A stretch of 23,029 nt of DNA from Pinguiococcus pyrenoidosus (Eukaryota; Sar; Pinguiophyceae; Pinguiochrysidales; Pinguiochrysidaceae), in NCBI GenBank assembly GCA_019677205.1, contig JAAMXY010000942.1, positions 1-23,029 of the forward strand, given 5' to 3'. Shown here piece after piece: positions 1-8,826 of this stretch. Position 1 is the stretch's first letter. Every line of letters begins with the position of its first letter. The notes beneath the pieces are model-generated. The model saw only the letters and a program-made list of their open reading frames with translations, was not told the origin of the DNA and did not search any database. The translations under genes and the position numbers were made by a program.

Positions 1-115
1 GGAAAGCTGTTTGCACCAATGGCGGGCGGGGACCTCGGGAGCTTGCGCCGCTCTGGGATTGTCTTGGTGCGCATCTCCGCCTCGTTTCTGTTCTCTGGAA
101 TCCGCACGCGGTGCG

Positions 116-2019
116 TCAGCCTGGCTCGGACGCTGAAACTTTTGGAGCACCCGAGAACCCTCTCCAGCGGGAAAGGGGGATCCAGCCCTTGAACTCCCAG
201 TCGTAGAATCTCGGGTGATGCTCCTTGTGGTACTTGTCGTTGAAGCTTCGAATCTCCTGCAAAACCAAGCGTTCCCAGCAAAATCCAAAAAAAAAAACAA
301 ACAAACAAACAAATAAATAAATAGGGGAGTGGGATGATGGAAGAGCTATGGTGTCTTTACTCAAAGCTGAGGAAGCAGCATGCGTACCTCAACGACAAGA
401 TCAAGCTTTGCATTCTCAAACGCCTTTCTGGCGTCGAAGGCCCCGGTTTCCGCCGATGCAGGGAAGCTGAGCATCCCTAACGGCGTTCCATGAGCGTGAG
501 TGATCCAGCCTTCTTTCTCTTGGACGGCCAATCTGTTGGGGAGCTACCTATGACGAGCAGCTGGGTGACGCCGAACTCGAGATGGAAGGGGAAGGGCCTT
601 TCGTCGAGCGTGGTGCTGCCGGGCGTTCCGAACTCCTCCGACGTGATGGTCTTGGCCAAGCAGCTGAGATCGAAGTTCTTGGGCAGCTTGAGTCCCACCA
701 GCGCCGCTCTCCTTTAAGTTAAAGTGGTCCAGAATCACATACATCGCTCTGAGGCCCGCATGCTACATGCCTTCTCCAAAGTCGAATCACCTAGCCTTTG
801 CGCATTGTGCGCAGAGCGATGTCATCGTTGCGTCTCCCAGCTCAAGGTCAGGCACGACGTCGCGCTTGGAGTAGGTCGTTCCTCCCCACGGCGGATCTGC
901 GAAGACCACAGCAAAGCCATCGCCTGTCGCCCGCTCCCGTGTCAGTGGAAGACTAGCGATGCGAAGCCTCGAGGTGGGAGCATCGAGGTGGGAGCACCGA
1001 GGTGGGAGCACCTGAGGCAAGGAGCGCCGAGGAAAACGCATCATCTGGAACCTCCGCTCTTCCGCAAAACCCTCCATCTGCGCTGCTCGCGGCCTGCTCA
1101 GCGAGCTCAAGGTTGTGCCGAAGCATCTCGCGTCGCTTGCCGTCGCTCTCCAAGGCGACGACATGATGGAAATGTCGACGGAAGGCGACGGTGTTGCCAC
1201 CGATGCCTAGATACGTTGGCGCACAATCCCTCAGAACGTGCCTTTCGGGTTAGGATTTTTGCGTGGTTCGTCTCTCGAGTACCTGCACAGGCGTCGAGGA
1301 GCTTGAGCGGAACATGCGTCCGTCCTGATTCCGCATCGTGCACCAGTCGCCCAAGGCGGTACAACAGCTCCGCCTAGAACGTTGTCCGAGAGAAGTTGCT
1401 GGTGTCAAGCGGGGCGCCACCGACGAGGCCTATGCTATGCTCGAGGATGCACCATTCGCTCCGCTGTATCGCAATCTGTCGTACTGTACACCGCCACTGG
1501 ATCCATCAAAACCTGCCGTCGAAGCGTTTCGGGCCAGCGCCCGAAGAGCAGCTGCCGCTTGTCCTTCTCTCGCGCAAGCGCTGCGTAGATCTTGCTGTTG
1601 TCCATGCAAAGATCCAAGGCCTCCAAGGATCGGATCGTCTCTTGTTGCTCCACATCTTGAAAAACTCCATATGCAAATCCTCTGCCGCAATGGGACGCCT
1701 CTTAGGATTCTGGATCTCCAGTATCCGGCAACGGCTTTGGTTCGCCGGAATTTACAGCTTACCTATGATTCCCGTGCCGATTCTTTGGCAGCTTCAAACG
1801 TCGAAAGCCTGGAATGCGCCGCAAGCTCCCTTCTAGCGCCTCTCTCATCCCTGGCTGCGTCGTGACTGGCAGATTTGTGAGGAGGACCTTGAACTGCTTG
1901 GTATTTCTTCGACGCCGCCTTTTCCTCCGGCGTCTCCGAAGCCATCTGAAGCTCAGGACAAGCGCGACGCCGGCCACGAAAAGGACTGCTCCGCGACTCC
2001 CAGCTCCTGCCATCCGCAT
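116..2019 (-). CDS. TGS1: RRM-containing TGS1-like RNA cap guanine-N2 methyltransferase (8 exons)
   Basis: Spliced model of 432 residues. Exons on the minus strand are 2019-1763, 1681-1453, 1373-1283, 1206-1012, 923-791, 711-548, 476-388 and 256-116; all seven introns are GT..AG and the sum is divisible by three. Splicing joins DACAG to IGGN (SAM motif I, about residues 188-196) and creates VVFADPPWGG (about 263-272), the hallmark of TGS1, followed by the family's LPKNFDL segment. TGS1 enzymes use SAM to convert m7G caps of snRNAs and snoRNAs to trimethylguanosine. Residues about 42-125 form an RRM: VLLTNLPV is RNP2-like and RGFAYGVF, itself created by splicing, is RNP1-like. The N-terminus is the weak part: the ATG at 2019 gives a hydrophobic stretch followed by an Arg-rich run, which would be a membrane anchor. 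A shorter start or an extra 5' exon is possible, because a different frame there reads MASETPEEKAASKK. Confidence 0.8.
287..323. repeat. A-rich microsatellite in TGS1 intron 7
   Basis: An A run passes into (AAAC)n and then (AAAT)n. It lies inside the last intron (257-387) of the TGS1-like gene, so on the transcribed strand it is a T-rich tract upstream of the TTTTGCAG acceptor. It may simply supply the polypyrimidine tract. Confidence 0.8.
970..1011. repeat. Three 14-bp tandem copies forming the donor side of TGS1 intron 4
   Basis: Three head-to-tail copies of CGAGGTGGGAGCAY (970-983, 984-997, 998-1011). The array lies wholly within the 88-nt intron 924-1011 and its right edge is exactly the inferred 5' splice site. 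Read on the minus strand, copies 998-1011 and 984-997 both begin with GTGCTCCC, giving two identical donor-like sequences 14 nt apart. Confidence 0.85.
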
Positions 2020-2363
2020 CGCGCAGACTTGCAAGATGACCAGAGACACACATATGCCGAAGCCGCGCGCAAAGGCGCCAACGCTGGCGTGGGCGAAGCC
2101 TCGCTATCTGGGTCACTTTCTAGCCGCGGCAACCTCAAAATATCTTTTCCATAGCATGTGCCTATTGCTGGGAGCTTCGTCCACCATCCAATGATACGGC
2201 TTACAGTTCGGATATTTACAACAGCGTATTCCCACTTGGAATCGCCAATTTTTCTTCGTTTCACCCCCAGGTGTTCAACACGTCGAAGACGTCTTCGGAC
2301 GCTTCTGAGTCATCTCAGCCGCAGCTCTGCTAGTGTGTAGCGCGTACAAGCCAATCTGCATCG
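2020..2363. promoter_or_regulatory. Divergent interval between TGS1-like and adenylate kinase genes
   Basis: These 344 nt separate two start codons that point away from each other, so both promoters must lie here or overlap the first exons. Open frames exist on both strands but none has a start, splice context or motif that I can support. An unrecognised 5' exon of the TGS1-like gene could be hidden here. No convincing TATA or initiator motif was seen. Confidence 0.5.
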
Positions 2364-3612
<1,249 letters not shown>

Positions 3613-3852
3613 GATCCAAGCCTGCTCAAAGAGTAGGTGCACGAGCCACTTTCAATGCTGGCTACTTGTCCTGTCCTGAGGTGGACTTCTGGTGCTCTCC
3701 GCTCGAGATGTCCCCCTAGTCGCGTAGGAGCTACCCTGCCACCGAGCTTGAGTACAAGGTTGGCAGTCGCCGGTGACGTGAAGAAAGGAAAGACCTTTTG
3801 ACGTCCGCGTCCAGACCCTCTTCAGCTCACGCAGCCTATCGCTCTTTCCGCC

Positions 3853-4295
3853 TCAAGCACTCGTCCCGTCGAAGTACTTGTCCTGCCCGGGAACTGGATC
3901 GGCGTCTACCCCAGCTTTTCTCCGGAAGTACTCTGCCGAGAATGCGTCAATGTCGTCCGGGTTCGCCTTAATCACAGCCTTTGTGTACTCCTTGAGAATG
4001 TCCTACAAGGCAAGTTCGCCCGAAGAGGAACGTGAGAAGGGTTTGTTCCCTGCGTGACATTGAAACGAGCCCAACCAAGCTGCCATGCATTAGTTCTCAC
4101 GGGCGGTCAGTCCTTCCCCGGTGAAACTCCCGGAGCTTCACTAGCTTCTCTACATCTCTGACGTGGACACAATCTATGTGATATACACGCCGCTGACAGG
4201 CGGCTCCTTCTTGGTTTTGTCTCAAGTCTCAAGCATACCGGAAGCTCCAAGGGAACGTTGATCTGCTCCGCGCTCCAAATGCGATTGGTCTCCAT
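3853..4295 (-). CDS. Small RIIa-domain protein, radial-spoke/ropporin type (2 exons)
   Basis: Spliced model of 68 residues: exon 1 is 4295-4239 (19 codons from ATG), the intron is 4238-4003 (236 nt, GTATGC..TTGTAG, phase 0), and exon 2 is 4002-3853 ending in TGA. Joining the exons gives AEQINVPLELPDILKEYTKA and then a second helix ending FSAEYFRRKAG. This is the dimerisation/docking fold of PKA regulatory subunits, also found in sperm and flagellar proteins such as ropporin and radial spoke RSP7/RSP11. The AEQI..P..LP..LK.YTK lead-in is typical of the flagellar group. Such proteins bind amphipathic helices of AKAP-like partners, in cilia mostly within radial spokes. The C-terminal tail is about 20 residues and polar. 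The reading frame stays open upstream of the ATG to about 4505, but no ATG is present there and the chosen start matches the usual family start. Confidence 0.85.
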
Positions 4296-4920
4296 GACGC
4301 CGTCCGATGCAAGGAGCAGAAGGCGGTGGGGAAGCTTTCCGTAGGAGGCAAAGTCCTTTGTGCGCGGCAAAAGGACGAAAGGCGGGACGGGGACGAAGCG
4401 AAGAACATTTGGGGTCAGGATCGTTTCAAGACCGAAATTTGAATCCCTCTGAAGCCATCTTACAGCTCTCTCAAATTTAGGAAGGGTATGGATTGGATGA
4501 AGTATTCACATTTCCAAATATCCCTGTATTTCAAGCATATGACGGTTACATTCAAGCGCTCATTCCACATCACCATTGGTGATTTTTCGCAACAATGACG
4601 CGATTAATAATTTTGAAAATTCTTTATATATTTTATATATATTTCTCACAAATAATATAATTTTGAAGTTTATGCGCGGCACGTGGAGTTTCGGCGTGTC
4701 GCTGCGCCATCGGGCCGAGCGCAATTGGTGGTCCTACGCCGCGCGGTGGGCCTCCACTCCGCATCCTACTTCTGAAGTGACTTATACTTCCACCTGGAGT
4801 GGCCGGTGGCGAGAGCGCGCGTTCAAATCGGTCGTGGCCGGCTCCGGCGTTTGAATGCCCAGGCGGTGTTTTGGCGGGAAACCCCGGAGTTAGAGAACGA
4901 AGGTTCCTGGAGCGGCGCCG
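4296..4920. promoter_or_regulatory. Divergent interval with an AT-rich island
   Basis: This is the longest gene-free stretch, 625 nt between the starts of the RIIa gene (-) and the next gene (+). About 4590-4675 is strikingly AT-rich against a GC-rich background, with TATATATTTTATATATAT-like runs. It may be a core promoter or nucleosome-free region for one or both genes. Open frames near 4576-4854 have no motif and run through the AT-rich segment, so I do not call them genes. Confidence 0.5.
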
Positions 4921-5554
4921 ATGGAGAACGCCACGATGGAGGACGCCATCCAGCGCGATCGCGCAGAGAACCCTGGATGCCAGTATAGCCAGCAGAGCAG
5001 CCAGAGCTACCAGTTCATAAATGGAGAGAGTGTGTCGCAACGGGTCCAGCGCGTAATGCGTCTTTGCAGAGGAGAGCCGCCCGTGGAGATCTACAAGAAC
5101 CGCGTCCAGGAGAGCGGCGAATCCGGCTCCCGAAACCCACCCATGCACGCGTTCGATGATTTCTTCCAGGAGTTCGCCAAGCCGCTGGAGGGTACGCCCC
5201 CAAGACGCTCTCGTGAGAATCAGTTGGACGCCGGCGTCTCACGCTCGCGCTTTGCGCCTCTAGGTATTCTAGGCAGCATGCTGAGTGGAAATAGCGTATT
5301 TCGCGATAGAGGCAAGTTTCCAGACCTGCCGTCGGACTTCCACGGGTAAGTCTCCGGCGGCTCAGGCGGCCAAGGCACCATCTTCAAGACTGATGCCCGC
5401 CCATGCTTTCCGCAGCGGCATGCCAGGTCCTCAAGATTTTAGCGGCCGAAAACAGCACCGCACTCAGGACGGTAACCAGTTCGGCACATTTGGTCACGGC
5501 GACAAGGCGAAGATCCCGGAGCACATCATTCGTGGCAAGGTTGAAGAGGTTTAG
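4921..5554 (+). CDS. Unrecognised protein, 2 exons with a possible third
   Basis: I do not recognise the family. Exons 4921-5345 and 5416-5554 are joined by a 70-nt GTAAGT..CCGCAG intron, giving 187 residues from the ATG at 4921 to TAG. The sequence is polar, rich in Ser, Gln and Arg, with no membrane segment. Notable pieces are SQQSSQSYQF near residue 24, FDDFFQEFAKPLEG near the middle, and a Gly/Pro-rich stretch after the splice (GGMPGPQDFSGR). An alternative 3' end is plausible: a 57-nt GT..AAG intron at 5540-5596 would skip the TAG and continue in the same frame as VVPELVGNDA to a TGA at 5663-5665. The gene is divergent from the RIIa gene and convergent with the LRR gene. Confidence 0.7.
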
Positions 5555-5843
5555 AGTGTGACCCATTCAGGCTTGCTCACGGACGACACAAAAAAGGTGG
5601 TTCCGGAGCTCGTCGGAAACGACGCCACGGTCGCATCATCGGATGCCTCATCCCATGCTCAGTGATGCGCGTGGAATCTGTGAGAAGCGTGTGTACGACG
5701 ACCATGGTCGTCATTTGTATTTTTTGCTGCCGCCCGGGTGCGAAGATGCTCGCCCTATTTTCATCTGCAGGATTGTGCAGGGATTGTGCAGGGGAGTCGC
5801 CGCAGATCGTTTCTCGGCATCCTTTGGAAAGGAAAAGGCGTTC

Positions 5844-7352
5844 CTATTTAGCGTTCCGCTTCTTCCTTTGCTCCTTCTCCTGGATCTGCGGTGGACGAAT
5901 CTTGAACTTGAACTGGATATCCTCGTCGCCTGGAACCAAGGCTTCTCCTCTTTCGGCGACGCACGAGACGACATCCAGCCCCTCCTGATGTGGACAAGGA
6001 AGGGAGGAAAGCGCCGTTGAGGACTTGGATTAGATTATGAAAGCTCTGTGGGGTGCGTGCGCTTCGATGCGCGCCGATATGCCATGTTTGTTGCTGAGTA
6101 CCTTGGCAAGAAACGCGAAATCCAGCGTCAGAGGCATCGTGCTGTAGTCCTCCGCCAGTCGAATCTCTTCGCTCAAGTCCGGGTCCTGCATGTTCGACCG
6201 AATGAGAGGAAGCCATCGTGCCATGGTATGACGCAGACTCTAACTCCGCGCATGAAGTACCGGTATCTTGCGAGCGACGGAAAGGTCGAAATCCTCCGGA
6301 GACACATGCCGCAGAGCGTTGTTGCGTTTGATGAGATCATCCAGCTGCGTCAAAAGAAAGACGGGTACGGAATTCTCGGACAAATCCACATGCCTGGTGT
6401 GCGTCTTGGAGTACACGGTACGGAGAATCAGCAGCACTCCAGATGGGTCGATGTGGACGACGTGCCCAGCATCGTCCGCTCGCGAAGCCTTGGCACTGCA
6501 AAGCTGGTTCCAGCTGCCGTCGAAAGAGGTGATCGTCTCCTTCTCAAGGAGCTGAGCAATGAGGCTGCAGCTTTCCATGTCAAGCAGATTCTGCGATACA
6601 TCGACTTTCTGCAGACGTCTGAGCCCCAGCAATACCGGGACGAGGCATCGCATGCTGCGAGTCGAGATGAAGTTGCCGCTAAGGTTCAGCCTCTGCAGAG
6701 AAAGGGCCGCCGCCAGCGCCCGGCAGAGCAGAAAGACCTCTGCATGCCGCATCTGGCGCTTGCTCAAATCCAGCGCTTCCAGTGGTGTCTTGCGAATCCC
6801 ACTGCGAAAGATGCTTTTCAAGCGCAAGCCGTTCACCACGTCAACGCTGGGATGGTCCTTGATGGTCTCCCACAAGATCATGAGCCCGTCGTCCGAGATT
6901 GGATTGTTGCGCACGCTCAGGTCGGTGACAGAGGAATTCTGCTCGAGCATCTTGCAAAGATGCGGGATTCCCTGTGCGGTGATCCTGGTCTGCGATAGAT
7001 CAAGACACCGCAGGATCGCATTTCCCTTCATTGCATTGCAGAGTTGGCCAAGATCCTCATCCTTGAAGAAGCACTTGGACAAAACGAGACTGGTGATGTA
7101 CTGCCGCCGTCGGAGCCTCTCGCATAGGATGAGCAAATCTGCCTCGAACAGAGGTTTTCCTGTCAGGATCAGCACTTCGTCGACTTCGTCCAGCTCGATG
7201 GAGATGTCTGCTCCTTCTTTATCTTCTTCTCCCTTCCCCTCGGCAATTTGCCCTGATCCATCAGCTTCGTGCTTGATGCCACTTTCGATGACATCTGCAT
7301 CGCTTAGTTGGGCTGATTTGCCGTCTTCGTTGCCGCTCTCACTTTCCTGCAT
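5844..7352 (-). CDS. Leucine-rich repeat protein, ribonuclease-inhibitor type (3 exons)
   Basis: Spliced model of 438 residues. Exon 1 is 7352-6261, exon 2 is 6185-6102, exon 3 is 5984-5844 (TAG); the introns of 75 and 117 nt are GT..AG and both in phase 0. After an acidic N-terminus of about 60 residues come several LRRs: LRCLDLSQTRITAQGIPHL, VTDLSVRNNPISDDGL, LQRLNLSGNFISTRSM and LQKVDVSQNLLDMES, plus a late RHVDLSENSVP. The spacing fits RNI-like or ciliary/cytoskeletal LRR proteins that act as binding scaffolds. The spliced C-terminus reads EDIQFKFKIRPPQIQEKEQ and ends in a basic tail. The start is the first ATG; the frame stays open upstream to a GTG at 7436, so an extra 5' exon is possible. 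Exact partner and role are unknown. Confidence 0.82.
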
Positions 7353-7857
7353 CGTCGATCCTGCCAGTCTCTGTCTGTCCAAAACGCGCCACCTTGCGGA
7401 CGGAGGCCGCACAGCCGCAGAGCCCTCGTCTGTCACATCTCAAGAGCTGCGTACGGTCCGTGATGTAAAGCTCAGGAAGTGGTGCGGCGCGCTTTCACTT
7501 TGCACTGGATCGATTGGGCGCGAAGATGACCGTCACTGGGAGTTCCAAGGGGTGCCATGGTGGTCCACGTCCAGCATCGATGTCCTGCATAATTTGTCTT
7601 CACTTGCACAGATTGGATTTTGAGAAGAAGATCTCCCTTCTTCCCCATTCGGTCTCGTGATTGGCTAGTCCAACTAGAAGTTGGCGCTGAGTCAGTCGTC
7701 CCATCGGAAAACGCTCAATGCCACGCACTCACATCGCCTCCGACGCTCTCTTTAGTTGCTTGGAAGCCCAACCCTTTCTCCAGGCCTCTCGAGAGACTTC
7801 CGGACCTGGAAGCGCTGCAACGAGAGCGGCGGCAGGCAGTCTTCGACCATCGGCTGC
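7353..7857. promoter_or_regulatory. Divergent interval between LRR and DUF924 genes
   Basis: 505 nt between two opposed start codons. The frames of both genes stay open for a short way into it (to 7436 and 7756), so it may hold 5' UTR or an unrecognised first exon. I see no repeat, RNA gene or clear promoter element. Confidence 0.45.
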
Positions 7858-8601
7858 ATGATCCGGTCCATTGGCAGCCTCTGCCTGACCGTGAAGTGCC
7901 TGGCGGCGAGCCGGTCGCGGATTCCCTTGCGGATGGCGTCGACAGTCAGCGTCGGCACGACCCTCGGCAAGGCAGATGTGCTGCGCTTCTGGTTTGGAGA
8001 CGAGTACTTTGAGGACCGAGAGGCGCTCAGTAGGCCCGGCTACATGGAGTCCCAGAACGATCGCTGGTGGATGGGAGGGCCCGAGATGGATGCACAGTGT
8101 GAGTCCTTTGCTGACTTGGTGCGGGCGGCTGGCGCTGGGAAGCTCGTTGGCGAGGAGTGGGAGGAGCCCAATGGCAAGGTGGCGCGAGTCCTGCTCTGCG
8201 ACCAGATCGCGCGTGGGGCCTTCCGCGGCACCACCGAAGCCTTCGCGTACGACGAGGTAGCCTGCGGCTTGTCGATGCAGGCCATCGAGAACGGCGAGGA
8301 CATGCCGGGCATTCTGACGTTCGCCGAGAGATGGTTCTTGTACGTCGCGCTGATGCATTCGGAAAACGCAGAAACACACGAGCTGTGTCTTGCGAGATTC
8401 CATTCGTACCTGGAGCACTATCCGGAGCTGGAAGCAGACGTTAGATTTGGGATTGGCTTCGAAGAGGCGCACTACGACGTCATCAAGCGCTTCGGACGCT
8501 ACCCGCATCGGAACAAGGCGCTGGGACGGGAGAACACCCCGGAAGAGACCGAGTTTCTCGCCCAAGATGACTTGCCGGCCTGGATGAAGAGCCAAGGGTA
8601 A
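7858..8601 (+). CDS. DUF924 (PF06041) family protein
   Basis: Single-exon gene, 247 residues from the first ATG in frame to TAA. It matches the DUF924 family along its length: VLRFWFGDEYF at the start of the domain, RVLLCDQIARGAFRGTTEAF in the middle (the family's L.DQ.(P/A)R..FRGT signature), then FYVALMHSE-like FLYVALMHSENAETHE, and near the end KRFGRYPHRNKALGRENT with EE..FL after it. The family is widespread in bacteria and eukaryotes and its biochemical role is not established; its fold is described as TPR-like. About 40 residues before the domain are rich in Arg, Ser and hydrophobic residues and lack acids, consistent with an organelle presequence (inference). A second ATG at 7933 would omit most of it. 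The gene is convergent with the ankyrin-RING gene. Confidence 0.88.
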   Translation: MIRSIGSLCLTVKCLAASRSRIPLRMASTVSVGTTLGKADVLRFWFGDEYFEDREALSRPGYMESQNDRWWMGGPEMDAQCESFADLVRAAGAGKLVGEEWEEPNGKVARVLLCDQIARGAFRGTTEAFAYDEVACGLSMQAIENGEDMPGILTFAERWFLYVALMHSENAETHELCLARFHSYLEHYPELEADVRFGIGFEEAHYDVIKRFGRYPHRNKALGRENTPEETEFLAQDDLPAWMKSQG

Positions 8602-8749
8602 AGGAGCATCCACGCAAGCGAGATCCAGGATGCTTCGCTGTTGCCAAAGAGGGGAGGCAAGAGAGGACAAGAAAAGAAGTTCTCGATTTCTTCCTAGGCG
8701 TACTTTTGGCTTTCAGTATGATGCCAAGGAGAGCTGAAAAGCTACAGAA

Positions 8750-8755
8750 TTTATT
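8750..8755 (-). terminator. Possible AATAAA polyadenylation hexamer for the ankyrin-RING gene
   Basis: TTTATT on the plus strand reads AATAAA on the minus strand, about 65 nt after the stop of the ankyrin-RING gene. The 11-bp tandem array lies between stop and hexamer. Not every protist uses AATAAA, so this is tentative. Confidence 0.35.
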
Positions 8756-8760
8756 GTGTG

Positions 8761-8826
8761 GAAATCATGCGGAAATCATGCGGAAATCATGCGGAAATCA
8801 TGCGGAAATCACGCGGAAATCATGCG
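8761..8826. repeat. Six 11-bp tandem copies between convergent genes
   Basis: Six exact-length head-to-tail copies of GAAATCATGCG, 66 bp; only copy 5 differs (CACGCG for CATGCG). The rightmost copy overlaps the TGA stop codon (8820-8822) of the ankyrin-RING gene on the minus strand, so the array is the start of that gene's 3' UTR. It also lies within the likely 3' UTR of the DUF924 gene on the other strand. Confidence 0.95.

Noticed and set aside
724-1865. Plus-strand open frames over the TGS1-like gene
   Set aside because: Shadows; the minus strand carries spliced SAM-methyltransferase and RRM motifs in a continuous frame.
4107-4238. Alternative exon in the RIIa intron (frame reading VYHIDCVHVRDVEKL)
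   Set aside because: It also splices in phase, but including it breaks the LELP-DILKEYTKA continuity that defines the RIIa domain.
4296-4505. In-frame upstream extension of the RIIa protein with coding-like content
   Set aside because: No ATG in this stretch, and RIIa proteins of this type start a few residues before the AEQI motif, as the ATG at 4295 does.
5552-5554. TAG reassigned or read through as a sense codon
   Set aside because: TAG ends adenylate kinase, LRR, alpha-mannosidase and the giant gene at family-appropriate points; a short intron explains the extension better.
6048-7623. Two long plus-strand open frames (6048-6998 and 6559-7623)
   Set aside because: Both mirror the LRR gene on the minus strand; no motif and Ser/Arg-rich composition typical of antisense.
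7729-8670. Minus-strand open frame of 313 codons
   Set aside because: Antisense to the DUF924 gene, whose conserved motifs are on the plus strand.
8761-8826. CRISPR array or transposon end
   Set aside because: The repeat unit is 11 bp with no spacers, no flanking target-site duplication and no transposase; it is a simple minisatellite.
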